From NCBI GenBank assembly GCA_036960175.1, contig JBALWH010000016.1:29993-93992 (forward strand): a DNA stretch of 64,000 nt, in the 5' to 3' direction. This stretch comes from Motiliproteus sp036960175 (GTDB lineage Bacteria; Pseudomonadota; Gammaproteobacteria; Pseudomonadales; Balneatricaceae). The notes beneath the pieces were generated by a model that did not search any database, was not told the DNA's origin, and worked only from the letters and a program-made list of their open reading frames with translations. Positions 1-9,108 of this stretch are shown here, piece by piece (position 1 is the stretch's first letter; each line of letters begins with the position of its first letter). The translations under genes were made by a program, and so were the position numbers.

Positions 1-617
1 AGTTTAATGTGGGTGTTTTGTATCTGTGGGGCAATATCTGCTGTCAGCTGAGTGATGGCTGGAATCAGGTTCTCCCCCAGGGAGGTCAACGTCGCTTCAC
101 CACTGATCAGTTTGTCCCAGCAGACACGGTAAGAGCTCTCTTCGATAACATTGTTAAAACCTTGTTGGCGCAACAAATCATAGTGTCCGCTGCTGCGACG
201 TACACAGATTGAGGGGACTGTCTTGGCGTCCTCTAACGAACTGATCGGATTTGGATTCTTCTTGCGGGCAAAAAAGTAAACACTGTCGCTCTGGATTGGC
301 CCCACCCATTTAGTTGTTAGTGTTTTGTTGGATGAAGGGCTGATGTCGACCAAGGCGCTGTGAGGTTGTGATCTGAGCAACTCTTCTCCTTGGCTAATAC
401 TGACGCCTGTCATCAGCGGTTTAAGACCATCGGTCAGCATTAGCGTACGAACCAATTCCACCAGCATTGCCTGCTTGCCGAGATGATGCTTGGCGCGCAG
501 CTCTCCACTGCTGTCGATATAACTGGCGCCTTCGGTGTTATATAGATAAATCTGTAAGTCGCTGCCATTGGCCGGTAGCGTACAGAACAGCAAAAGACAA
601 AAGAGCAGTCTGGGCAT
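1..617 (-). CDS. Periplasmic solute-binding protein, SBP_bac_3-like (3' end outside window)
   Basis: An open frame runs on the minus strand from an ATG at 617 to the window edge without a stop, giving about 205 residues. It begins with a short hydrophobic signal peptide (MPRLLFCLLLFCTLPANG), so the product is probably periplasmic. The body has the feel of a family-3 extracellular solute-binding protein or a related degenerate domain: a segment reading KWVGPIQSDSVYFFARK, followed by a lobe with SLEDAKTVPSICVRRSSG. Such proteins bind amino acids or small organic acids, or act as sensory domains. No transporter gene is adjacent inside the window. The family call rests on pattern only and the C-terminus is missing. 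The next gene, on the same strand, ends at 906, so the two are separated by 288 bases with no clear signal. Confidence 0.6.
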   Translation of the reverse strand, partial: MPRLLFCLLLFCTLPANGSDLQIYLYNTEGASYIDSSGELRAKHHLGKQAMLVELVRTLMLTDGLKPLMTGVSISQGEELLRSQPHSALVDISPSSNKTLTTKWVGPIQSDSVYFFARKKNPNPISSLEDAKTVPSICVRRSSGHYDLLRQQGFNNVIEESSYRVCWDKLISGEATLTSLGENLIPAITQLTADIAPQIQNTHIK

Positions 618-905
618 GGTGTTTAAATCCCTTTGTTTGAATTTACATTAGTAATGCTCAATGTGTTTTTTGTCAAACAGGAGGGAGGTAAGTACGGAGG
701 GCGATCGATTGGCCCCTGGTTATTTCCACTGGACGCCAGCCATGAGCCGTTTTTAGCAAGCCGGTTTCAGTAGCGTAACTAGTGAGCTCTGACCGCTTTT
801 TTGATAAGCGCGATAAAGGTATCGGGGCTCCGCAGACTCAGGGGAAATCAACGCTCTGTATCCGCGGTGCGAATAGATTTCCCTCTAGTCTGTATCTTCG
901 GCTCC

Positions 906-3900
906 CTAACCCTGTTTTTTTATAAGTTGCAGTAGCTTCTGCACGGGGTGGGGAAGTTCTTTATGATCGATCCGCTTCACCTGGCTACGACAGGAGTAGC
1001 CGGTCGCCACCAGCTTATCCTGATGGTCACCATCGTTGACCACTTCTGACCAGCTGAGCTGATAGATATCGCGGGAGGTATCGACGTTGGCGGTTTCGTG
1101 ACCATAGGTACCGGACATCCCGCAGCAACCGACAGATACTACGTCGAGTTGTTGGCCAAAGGCTGCGAAAATTTCTTGCCAGTTTTTTATGCTGGCCGGT
1201 GCCGAGGTCTTTTCAGTGCAGTGGGCCAGTAACTTAAATTCTTGCCGGGGTAGCTGCAGCTCAAGGGTTTCTATATGGGCAAGGTGTTGCTGCAGCCATT
1301 CCTGAATCAGCTGTACCTTGGGCAGGTCTTTTTCGGGGATAACGTATCCATATTCCTGCCGGTAGGTAAGGGTCATGGAGGGATCGATGCCGATCAAAGG
1401 CACGCCAGTATGGTCCAGCTGTCGCAGCATATCGCTGTTGCGTAATGCTGCTTTTTCGAAAGTTTTCATAAAGCCGTGGACATGCAGCGGCTTGCCGTTG
1501 GGCAAGTAGGGAGCGACTACTACGTTAAAGTCCAACGCTTGCAGCAGGTCGACCAGATCCAATACCAGCGGCGTCTCGAAATAGCTGGTGAACGCATCCT
1601 GAACGATTACCACCGTGCGTTGTTTCTGTTCTTCTGAGAGTTGATCCAGCCACTCCGCAGTCGCCAGCTCAATACCCCGCTGCTGCAGATTTTCAATCAG
1701 TGGCAGGGTACAGACAGCGGGGCTATCGACCATGCCGGCATATCGCCGTAGTAGTTTTTTCACCAGCGGGTTGGTCATGATCCAGTTATAGGGTTTCGGA
1801 AGCTTTGCTACCCAGGGCATTAGGAATTCCAGACTGCCTACTAGGTAGTCTTTTCCCGGACGCAGGTAACGGCCGTAATAGATCTCCAGAAAACGCGCCC
1901 GAAAATCCGGCACATTGACCTTGATAGGACATTGTCCAACACAGGATTTACAGGCCAGACAGCCCTGCATGGCGGTGTTAACTTCGTGGGAAAAATCGTA
2001 TTGGCCGCGGCGTTTACCCAGAGTGTGTTTAATCCGTTTGGGTAGGCTGGCGATAAAGGATTTATGTTTGATTGTATTGCTTTCCGCTACTAGGTCCACG
2101 CCCTGCTGGCTCATTAACCGCAACCATTCACGAATCAGTGAGGACCGACCTTTGGGCGAGTGGATGCGCTGGCGGGTGGCTTTCCAGCTGGGGCACATGG
2201 CGTCTTTAGGGTCGTAATTGAAGCAGGCGCCATTGCCATTGCAGAACATCGCGGAGTCGTATTCGTCACGGACATGAGACTTGATCTGACGATCATGCTG
2301 GCCTCGGGTGGTGACCCCGTCAATTTTCAGTAGCTCCGCCCCAGTGACTTCGTCATCACCGATCATGGGGGTGGCTATTTTACCTGGGTTCAATTGATTG
2401 CGGGGATCAAAGACCCCTTTTATGCGCTGCAGCTGAGGGTACAGTGTTCCGAAAAACTCCGGTGCATATTCAGAACGTATACCTTTACCGTGTTCGCCCC
2501 ACAACAGGCCCTTATATTTCTGCGTCAGCTTCGCCACTTTATCGGTGATGTCGCGAACCAGCAGTTGCTGATCCTCGTCTTTCATATCGATAGCCGGGCG
2601 TACATGAAGCACCCCTGCATCGACATGGCCGAACATGCCATAGGCCAGATTGTGAGCGTCTAGGATCGCTCTGAATTCCATAATAAAATCGGCTAGGTTT
2701 TCCGGTGGCACCGCCGTATCCTCGACAAAGGGGATCGGGCGTTCCTCGCCCTTAGCGTTGCCCAAGAGTCCGACGGCTTTTTTACGCATGGTCCAGACTT
2801 TGGCGATTTCGCTAGCGCCATAGACGACGGTGTGACCGAAGCTTCTGCTGTTTTTCGCGCGCCCCTGTTGCAGGTGCTCGCACAGGGCATCTACCTTGCG
2901 CTTTAATTCTTCAGGGTCATCGCTGGTATATTCCACCAAGTTGATGCCGCTGATCTCAGGTTCGCCTTCGATCTGAGGGAAATAGTCACTGACGGTATCC
3001 CAGATAATATCTCCCATGGCCAGATTCAGAACCTTGGAGTCGATGGTTTCGATGGAAGTAGGCCCCCATTCCATCAGCTCTTTGGCATCACGCAGGGAGC
3101 CTTCAAAAGAGTCGTACTTGATGTTGACCAGGGCCGCGTGTTTAGGAATAGGCAGTACGTTTAACTTGGCTTCGGCAATCAGTGCTAGCGAACCTTCCGC
3201 CCCGCAGAGTACGGAGTTGAGATTAAAGCGCCCTTGTTCATCGCGGATATGGGCCAGGTCATAACCGGTCAGGCAACGATTCAATTTTGGAAAGGTGTTA
3301 TCAATCTCGTCGCGGTGATCATTGAAGACCTGATCAACTAGGCGGTGTACGTCACCGACGCGGTCTTTACGTTGCTGTATTTCAAGCAGTTCATCGGCTG
3401 ATATCGGGCCTGAGGTCCAGATATGACCGTCCAGCAGCACGCTGGTCAGTTCCAGTACGTGGTCACGGGTTTTTCCGTAGAGCACAGATCCCTGACCGCT
3501 GGCGTCGGTATTGATCATGCCGCCGATAGTGGCGCGGTTACTGGTAGACAGTTCCGGGGCAAAAAACAGTCCATAGGGTTTTAGCGCCGCGTTGAGTTGG
3601 TCTTTAACGACGCCGCCCTGTACCCGCACCCAGCGTTGTTCTGGATTAATCTCCAGAATCAGATTCATATGTTTGGATACATCGACTATCAGGCCGTCAG
3701 TCAATGATTGGCCGTTGGTGCCAGTACCGCCACCGCGGGGGCTGAGAGAGACGTCCTGAAATTGGGTCTGATTGCTGACACGGGCGATTAACTGCAGATC
3801 ATCCATGTTTTTTGGATAGAGCACGCCTTGGGGTAACAACTGATAAATACTATTGTCAGTGGACTGCACAATGCGGTTGCCGTAGTCGTTATTGATTTCA

Positions 3901-3986
3901 CCCTTGAAGCCACGCACTTTCAGTTGATGAAGGAATTTCAGATACCCTTGATGGGTGGTGTCGACTTCGGTGAGGCGTGGAATCAT
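906..3986 (-). CDS. ydiJ: FAD-binding and iron-sulfur oxidoreductase, D-2-hydroxyglutarate dehydrogenase (YdiJ) type
   Basis: The 1026-residue protein has the full YdiJ architecture. An N-terminal FAD-binding PCMH-type domain includes the PRGGGTGTNGQSL motif near residue 85. A FAD-oxidase C-terminal domain follows. Two ferredoxin-like cysteine clusters come next, one around CNGNGACFNYDP and one around CLACKSCVGQCPIKV. The end is a CCG-type cysteine-rich domain with VGCCGMSGTYGHE. Family members oxidise D-2-hydroxyglutarate or D-lactate and pass electrons to the quinone pool. I chose ATG 3986 (MIPRLTEV) because it matches the usual N-terminus. The frame could extend to a TTG at 4016, but that adds ten residues not expected in the family. 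A LysR gene is divergent, with a 114-bp shared control region. The exact substrate is inferred, helped by a second 2-hydroxyglutarate enzyme at 12585. Confidence 0.85.
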   Translation of the reverse strand: MIPRLTEVDTTHQGYLKFLHQLKVRGFKGEINNDYGNRIVQSTDNSIYQLLPQGVLYPKNMDDLQLIARVSNQTQFQDVSLSPRGGGTGTNGQSLTDGLIVDVSKHMNLILEINPEQRWVRVQGGVVKDQLNAALKPYGLFFAPELSTSNRATIGGMINTDASGQGSVLYGKTRDHVLELTSVLLDGHIWTSGPISADELLEIQQRKDRVGDVHRLVDQVFNDHRDEIDNTFPKLNRCLTGYDLAHIRDEQGRFNLNSVLCGAEGSLALIAEAKLNVLPIPKHAALVNIKYDSFEGSLRDAKELMEWGPTSIETIDSKVLNLAMGDIIWDTVSDYFPQIEGEPEISGINLVEYTSDDPEELKRKVDALCEHLQQGRAKNSRSFGHTVVYGASEIAKVWTMRKKAVGLLGNAKGEERPIPFVEDTAVPPENLADFIMEFRAILDAHNLAYGMFGHVDAGVLHVRPAIDMKDEDQQLLVRDITDKVAKLTQKYKGLLWGEHGKGIRSEYAPEFFGTLYPQLQRIKGVFDPRNQLNPGKIATPMIGDDEVTGAELLKIDGVTTRGQHDRQIKSHVRDEYDSAMFCNGNGACFNYDPKDAMCPSWKATRQRIHSPKGRSSLIREWLRLMSQQGVDLVAESNTIKHKSFIASLPKRIKHTLGKRRGQYDFSHEVNTAMQGCLACKSCVGQCPIKVNVPDFRARFLEIYYGRYLRPGKDYLVGSLEFLMPWVAKLPKPYNWIMTNPLVKKLLRRYAGMVDSPAVCTLPLIENLQQRGIELATAEWLDQLSEEQKQRTVVIVQDAFTSYFETPLVLDLVDLLQALDFNVVVAPYLPNGKPLHVHGFMKTFEKAALRNSDMLRQLDHTGVPLIGIDPSMTLTYRQEYGYVIPEKDLPKVQLIQEWLQQHLAHIETLELQLPRQEFKLLAHCTEKTSAPASIKNWQEIFAAFGQQLDVVSVGCCGMSGTYGHETANVDTSRDIYQLSWSEVVNDGDHQDKLVATGYSCRSQVKRIDHKELPHPVQKLLQLIKKQG

Positions 3987-4086
3987 AGTAAATAGTCTCG
4001 ATGGCAGTCGCTGCAAAAAGCTGTTGTTGTGGTACAGACACTAATAATGCAGAATTGTTATTTATCTATCAAATGAATTAATTCTA

Positions 4087-4098
4087 TCGATTGATCGA
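4087..4098. promoter_or_regulatory. Interrupted palindrome in the ydiJ-lysR divergent region
   Basis: TCGAT and ATCGA arms surround a central TG immediately before the LysR start at 4101, inside the 114-bp divergent region. LysR proteins commonly bind imperfect dyads beside their own gene and repress themselves, so this is a candidate operator. It is short and could be chance. Confidence 0.25.
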
Positions 4099-4100
4099 GT

Positions 4101-5048
4101 ATGGCGAATAATCTATCCGTTCGACACCTGCGCGCTTTTACACAGATTGCTGGCTGTGGCAGCTTTACACGAGCGGCGGAAAGTCTGCATTTGACGCAAT
4201 CTACCTTGACGGCGACGATCAAACAGTTAGAGCAACAGCTAGGGCTGAGCTTACTGGACCGCACCACGCGGCGAGTATTATTGACCTCTGAAGGAGAACG
4301 CTTTCTGCCAGTGGCGGAACGCTTGCTGTCGGATTTTGATACCGCCATCACTGATCTTCAGGCCCGGGCTGAACATCAGCAGGGGCAGGTGGGTATTGCT
4401 GCCTCGCCGTCGGTGTTAACGCGTTTGTTGCCCGCCGTTGTGCATCGATACAATCAGCAATTTCCCAACATCGGTCTGTATCTACGTGATGACGGTGCTG
4501 GTGGCATCGAACAGCGAGTGCTGGATAACGAGGTGGATTTTGGCATTGCCGGCAATCATTCCAATCATCCTGATCTAAGCTATCTGCCATTGCTGAAGGA
4601 TCGCTACGGGATAGTGGTGCCTGCCGGTCACCCGTTAAGTCGGCCATCTGAAGCGATCGATTGGCAGCAGCTGCGCCATGAACGTTTGATTTACCTTTCC
4701 TCTGATACCGGTATCCGCGCGCAACTGTCTGCGGTGGAGGTCGAAGGGGAGGTCGTGCTGCCCTTGGATGGGGCTTTGCTGGAAGTCAGTAATCCAGCGG
4801 TACTGGCGGCGTTGATTGAAGAAGGTGTGGGGATCTCGATTTTGCCGGCACTGGCGGCGGCCACTCCCTCTTTCAATCACCTGCATTTCTGCCCCTTGGT
4901 GCAACCGCTGGTAGAGAGGGAGGTCTTTATTCTCACCCGGCGTGGCAGGTCGTTGTCTCCGGCGGCTCAGACCCTGCGGGATATGCTGTTAAACAGCATT
5001 TCTGACGCCTCCTTGCCACCGTATGTCAGCTGTGAGTTGTCCGCTTAA
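4101..5048 (+). CDS. LysR-family transcriptional regulator
   Basis: A 315-residue LysR-type regulator. The N-terminal winged helix-turn-helix spans about residues 1-65 (LRAFTQIAGCGSFTRAAESL, then LTQSTLTATIKQLEQQLG). It is followed by a LysR substrate-binding effector domain with two Rossmann-like lobes to about residue 300. It is transcribed away from the YdiJ-like dehydrogenase and shares its promoter region, so control of that gene plus autoregulation is the natural inference. The effector is unknown; a 2-hydroxyacid is possible given the neighbour. The ribosome-binding site is weak (GAG just before ATG). Confidence 0.85.
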   Translation: MANNLSVRHLRAFTQIAGCGSFTRAAESLHLTQSTLTATIKQLEQQLGLSLLDRTTRRVLLTSEGERFLPVAERLLSDFDTAITDLQARAEHQQGQVGIAASPSVLTRLLPAVVHRYNQQFPNIGLYLRDDGAGGIEQRVLDNEVDFGIAGNHSNHPDLSYLPLLKDRYGIVVPAGHPLSRPSEAIDWQQLRHERLIYLSSDTGIRAQLSAVEVEGEVVLPLDGALLEVSNPAVLAALIEEGVGISILPALAAATPSFNHLHFCPLVQPLVEREVFILTRRGRSLSPAAQTLRDMLLNSISDASLPPYVSCELSA

Positions 5049-5165
5049 GTTGTAATTTCAACGGATGCTTGTAACAGATTGAATTGCAGACACTATCTCT
5101 GATGTGACGGCAATGGAAAAACTGGTGTACCCTAAAAACACGATATTTATCCAGGCGCTCTGTCA

Positions 5166-7289
5166 ATGAATTCTCTGCTGTTTAGGATCCGACGTTTAAG
5201 CAGTACCAGCGCGATTGTGTTATTGACACTGTTTACCCTACTGCTGACCTGGCAGGTACGGAATTACTCTCAGAGTCTGGCTATTCAGAATATTCATAGT
5301 CAGGGGGAAGATCGGCTGCTGGGTTACATCACCGGTATTCGCCAGACTCTTAACCGCTCCAACCACCTCCCTTATGTGTTATCTCAAAATAGCGATGTCC
5401 GTGGCTTGCTCGCCGGTAATCAAGGCTTACAGCAGCAAGTTAACCAGTATCTGGAGCAGACCAATCAGATTGTCTCTAGCGCCCGTTGGTTCGTGTTGAA
5501 TACCGGTGGTTATGTAGTGGCAAGCAGTAGCTGGCGCGGAGCGAGCAGTGAACTAGGGCGTTATTACGGCGATCGGCCCTTTTTCTTTAAGGCTCGCGAG
5601 GGGGAGCTGGGCCATTACGTGCAATTGCCGGGTGTGATCGACGTCCCTGGCTTTTACCTGTCAGCTCCCGTTTATGATGAACTGGAATTGATAGGAGTGG
5701 CGGTGGTGATGATTGACCTGCGCAAACTACAGGAAATCTGGGCAGTGGCTCAAGAGCGTCTGCTGGTCAGTGACCAAGAAGGACTTATTTTCTTATCCAG
5801 CCTGCCAGAGTGGCGCGACCACCGGCTGCCGGGATTTGGTTATCTTGAAAGCGTGCAGCTGTTACCTTATCAGTGGCAACAGCTGGAGCTGACTGATGGC
5901 ACCAACGTCAGTATTTTGTCTGAAGGCGAAGAACAACGTTATCTGGTTCAGTCCGTTGGTCTCGACGATCTGAAATGGCAGGTGCATATATTGTCCGATT
6001 TGGCGCCGGTTCGTCAGCAGCAAAAAACGGTCACCCTGTTTTGCCTCGGAGCCGGTTTTGTTATTGCGCTGTTGGCGTTGTTTTTTCGTGAACGCTTGTT
6101 GCGCAATATTTCCCGGCGGGAAACTGAGACGTTGCGATTGCACAATGAGGCGCAGCAGCGCGCCATCATTAACAACACCCAGTCTGGTTTGTTAATGATG
6201 GATTCCCATGGCCTAGTGATGTTTATCAACCCCCGAGCCTTGCAACAATTTGGTAGCGAAGAAAGTTCTGTGTTGGGGCAGCGCATCGACAACTTTATCG
6301 ATATAGAAAACAGCCCTACGGAACTTAACGAACTATTCGATGGGCTGTCCCATGGTGAGAGGGTAGAACCGATTAATATCGTTGAAGGCAATGCTAGTCG
6401 AATGGACGGAAGCAGTTTCCCGATGTTGATATCGGTAAACCCTATTGCCTGGGAAGATCGCGATGGTTATTTGGTCACTTTGATTGATATTACGTTGCGT
6501 AAGCGCGCCGAGCAGGCCTTGAAACGCGCTAATGAAGAGCTTGAGCAGCGAGTCACAGAGCGCACTGAGGAGTTACGTGAAGCCCAGGGCGAGCTGATTC
6601 AGAGTAGTAAACTGGCCGCGCTGGGTACCATGTCGGCCGCCATTGCTCATGAGTTAAATCAGCCCCTGACCGCTATTCGTACCACGGCATCCAGTAGCAA
6701 GATATTACTGCAACGACAGCAATATGATGCGGTAGAACAGAACCTGGATCGCTTAGGCGAGATGACCGAGCGTATGGCCTTGATCACCTCACAGTTAAAA
6801 ATATTTGCCCATAAACGGCCGGAAAAATTCGGTGCGGTGGATTTTGGCATGGTGGTTAGTCATGTGTTGCAGATGTTCGTTGAACGTTTTGAGGAAGACG
6901 AGGTAGCAGTCAGTCAGCAGTTGCCTGAAAATATTCGTGTTCGGGGCGATCAACCAAGACTGGAGCAGGTCTTGATCAACCTGGTACGCAATGCGTTAGA
7001 TTCAATGAGTGCATCTTCGGTACGAACCCTGCATGTAGAACTTTATAAGGATCTTGATCAAGCCTGCCTGACGATCAGGGACAGTGGTTGTGGTATCAGT
7101 GATGAGGTGCATGCTCACCTTTTTGACCCCTTTTTTACCACTAAGGATGTGGGCGAGGGACTAGGTCTAGGGTTGTCTATTTCTTATGGGATTATTCGCG
7201 ATTTAGAAGGCGGCATCAGGGTAGAGAATATTGCAACAGGAGGGGCTTGCTTTAAGGTGTGGATTCCCCTGAACAGCAGTCCTGAATAG
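5166..7289 (+). CDS. dctB: DctB-like sensor histidine kinase
   Basis: A 707-residue membrane sensor kinase. An N-terminal transmembrane helix (about residues 15-33) is followed by a periplasmic double-Cache-like sensor region typical of DctB, then a second membrane helix near 285-305 (VTLFCLGAGFVIALLALFF). Next come a PAS domain (about 330-450), a short coiled coil, the HisKA domain with phospho-accepting His495 in IAHELNQPL, and a HATPase_c domain with N box NLVRNALDS and a glycine-rich G box. DctB proteins sense C4-dicarboxylates, but the real ligand here is unknown. The partner response regulator starts 79 bp downstream. Together they probably control the sigma-54 promoter at 9027 and the TRAP transporter behind it. 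Confidence 0.88.
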   Translation: MNSLLFRIRRLSSTSAIVLLTLFTLLLTWQVRNYSQSLAIQNIHSQGEDRLLGYITGIRQTLNRSNHLPYVLSQNSDVRGLLAGNQGLQQQVNQYLEQTNQIVSSARWFVLNTGGYVVASSSWRGASSELGRYYGDRPFFFKAREGELGHYVQLPGVIDVPGFYLSAPVYDELELIGVAVVMIDLRKLQEIWAVAQERLLVSDQEGLIFLSSLPEWRDHRLPGFGYLESVQLLPYQWQQLELTDGTNVSILSEGEEQRYLVQSVGLDDLKWQVHILSDLAPVRQQQKTVTLFCLGAGFVIALLALFFRERLLRNISRRETETLRLHNEAQQRAIINNTQSGLLMMDSHGLVMFINPRALQQFGSEESSVLGQRIDNFIDIENSPTELNELFDGLSHGERVEPINIVEGNASRMDGSSFPMLISVNPIAWEDRDGYLVTLIDITLRKRAEQALKRANEELEQRVTERTEELREAQGELIQSSKLAALGTMSAAIAHELNQPLTAIRTTASSSKILLQRQQYDAVEQNLDRLGEMTERMALITSQLKIFAHKRPEKFGAVDFGMVVSHVLQMFVERFEEDEVAVSQQLPENIRVRGDQPRLEQVLINLVRNALDSMSASSVRTLHVELYKDLDQACLTIRDSGCGISDEVHAHLFDPFFTTKDVGEGLGLGLSISYGIIRDLEGGIRVENIATGGACFKVWIPLNSSPE

Positions 7290-7368
7290 TTAGTGGCTTT
7301 GATTCGATGATCGCCGCTTTTTATATATAAAGCCAAAGGTCAAAGGTCAGACTCCAGTAGGTTAACAG

Positions 7369-8730
7369 ATGGAAGTACGTGGTCAGGTTTATCTAGTTGA
7401 TGATGAAAAGCTGGTACGCCAAGCAACCGAACAATGGCTGCAATTGGCGGGTTTTGAGGTTACTGGTTTTTCCGATGCGGCCTCAGCGCTTGCTGCGTTG
7501 ACAGAGGATTTCGCAGGGGTAGTGATCAGTGATGTGAGAATGCCGCAAATGGACGGCCATCAATTGATGCATGAAGCGCTAAAAAAAGTGCCTGAGCTGC
7601 CGGTGATTCTGGTGACGGGTCATGGCCACGTACAGATGGCAATTCAGTCAGTACGTGATGGTGCTTATGATTTTATCGAAAAGCCCTATGATCCTGAAAT
7701 ACTTGTGGAAACGGTACATCGAGCCTGTGAAAAACGTCATCTGATGCTGGAAAACCAGCGCCTGCAACAACAGCTGGCCCACGATTCTGGCATTGAGTCT
7801 CGCATCATCGGAATCTCCCCCGTGATTGTTCAGCTGCGCAAAGAGTTGTTGCGCATGGCGCAGATCGATACCAACCTGATTATTTATGGTGAAACCGGTA
7901 GTGGTAAAGAGCTGGTCGCCCAGTGTTTGCATGATTTTGGCCCTCGGCAGAAGGCCAAGTTCGTGCCTTTGAACTGCGCTGCCATACCGGAAAGTCTGTT
8001 TGAATCAGAGCTTTTTGGCCATGAAGCTGGAGCCTTTACCGGCGCTAACAAAAAGCGTCTGGGTAAGTTTGAATATGCCCACGGTGGTACTTTGTTTCTG
8101 GATGAAATAGAAAGTATGCCTTTGAATCTGCAGGTGAAAATACTGCGGACTCTGCAGGAGGGGGCCGTCGAACATCTGGGAGATAATCGCCAAATAGAGG
8201 TGGATGTGCGGGTTATTGCGGCCACCAAAATCGAACTTAAAGGCGATGAGAGTTTCCGTCAGGATCTTTTTTATAGGCTTAACGTCGGCCAGTTGTACAT
8301 ACCGCCCTTGAGGGAGCGACAGCAGGATATCCCCTTGTTGTTTGAACATTTTTCCCGTCAGGAAACACAACGCTATGGGGTCGAATATATCCCCTGTTCC
8401 GGCCAGGAATTACGCAGTCTGCAACAATACAGTTGGCCCGGGAATGTCCGTGAATTAAGAAACATAGCCATGCGTTATGGCCTTGACCCTCAGAGCAATA
8501 TTACTGAACTATTGGCGCCGGCCAGTTCGCCGCTGACCAGTGCTCCTAGCGAGTCTAAGATGCCCTTAAGTTTGCAAGTGCATAACTTTGAAGCGCAGAT
8601 TATTCGCCGTAGCCTGCAGAAACATCAGGGCAATATTCTGGCGGTAATGGACGAGTTGGACCTGCCCCGCAGGACGCTGAATCAGAAGATGCAGAATTAC
8701 GGAATCAGCCGTTCAGATTTCCGCGATTAA
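7369..8730 (+). CDS. dctD: DctD-like sigma-54-dependent response regulator
   Basis: A 453-residue NtrC-family activator with three domains. The receiver has phosphoacceptor Asp55 in VVISDVRMPQMDG. The AAA+ sigma-54 interaction domain has Walker A GETGSGKE (residues 174-181) and the GAFTGA loop starting at Gly221 that contacts sigma-54. The C-terminal Fis-type helix-turn-helix lies in the last 45 residues (ILAVMDELDLPRRTLNQKM). All catalytic motifs are intact, so it should be a phosphorylation-dependent activator. It is encoded with the DctB-like kinase and sits directly upstream of a near-perfect sigma-54 promoter, which strongly suggests that promoter is its target. Confidence 0.9.
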   Translation: MEVRGQVYLVDDEKLVRQATEQWLQLAGFEVTGFSDAASALAALTEDFAGVVISDVRMPQMDGHQLMHEALKKVPELPVILVTGHGHVQMAIQSVRDGAYDFIEKPYDPEILVETVHRACEKRHLMLENQRLQQQLAHDSGIESRIIGISPVIVQLRKELLRMAQIDTNLIIYGETGSGKELVAQCLHDFGPRQKAKFVPLNCAAIPESLFESELFGHEAGAFTGANKKRLGKFEYAHGGTLFLDEIESMPLNLQVKILRTLQEGAVEHLGDNRQIEVDVRVIAATKIELKGDESFRQDLFYRLNVGQLYIPPLRERQQDIPLLFEHFSRQETQRYGVEYIPCSGQELRSLQQYSWPGNVRELRNIAMRYGLDPQSNITELLAPASSPLTSAPSESKMPLSLQVHNFEAQIIRRSLQKHQGNILAVMDELDLPRRTLNQKMQNYGISRSDFRD

Positions 8731-8913
8731 GGTGCTGAAAACCGTCAACTAGGCAAAATCTTGCCGATTAGTATTAATCCTCTTGCTCTAAATTGCGAAT
8801 TGATGGCCTTTTTGTCGCAAGTTAAGGATTTCACACCGCATAAGATGCGCATTTAACATTGCATTGGGAATCAAAGTAACAACCGTTGGATGCCTGCGCC
8901 AAATAAGCGAAAT

Positions 8914-8956
8914 ATTGCCTATATAGCGTTTTTCATATGAGCAAAAAATTGCCTAT
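8914..8956 (+). promoter_or_regulatory. Paired direct repeats, possible activator site upstream of sigma-54 promoter
   Basis: Two copies of ATTGCCTAT lie at 8914-8922 and 8948-8956, about three helical turns apart and 70-110 bp upstream of the sigma-54 element. This is the distance at which NtrC-family activators bind. The repeats are not a recognised DctD consensus, so the role is inferred. The rest of the 330-bp gap after dctD shows no gene. Confidence 0.3.
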
Positions 8957-9026
8957 TGCTTCCATTGGATCCTGGGTTTTTTGGTAATCTTCTTTAAATA
9001 CAGCTTCTTATTTTGTTTTTAATGGT

Positions 9027-9043
9027 CTGGCACGGTGGTTGCT
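9027..9043 (+). promoter_or_regulatory. Sigma-54 promoter of the TRAP-TAXI operon
   Basis: The sequence CTGGCACGGTGGTTGCT matches the -24/-12 consensus of RpoN promoters at essentially every conserved base, with GG at 9029-9030 and GC at 9041-9042. Transcription would begin near 9053-9056, leaving about 50 bases of leader before the receptor ATG at 9109. A DctD-like enhancer-binding protein is encoded just upstream. The base match is direct; activation by that DctD is inferred. Confidence 0.85.
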
Positions 9044-9108
9044 TTGTATTAAATGAATAAATGGTAAAGATCTCTTTAGATAAAAATAAACTGATGAGGA
9101 AAGTAAAG

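Noticed and set aside
9..212. Plus-strand frame at the left edge
   Set aside because: It is antisense to the binding-protein frame that runs off the window and has no ribosome site or family features.
4016..4018. Upstream TTG start for the YdiJ-like gene
   Set aside because: It adds ten residues not expected in the family and there is no better ribosome site.
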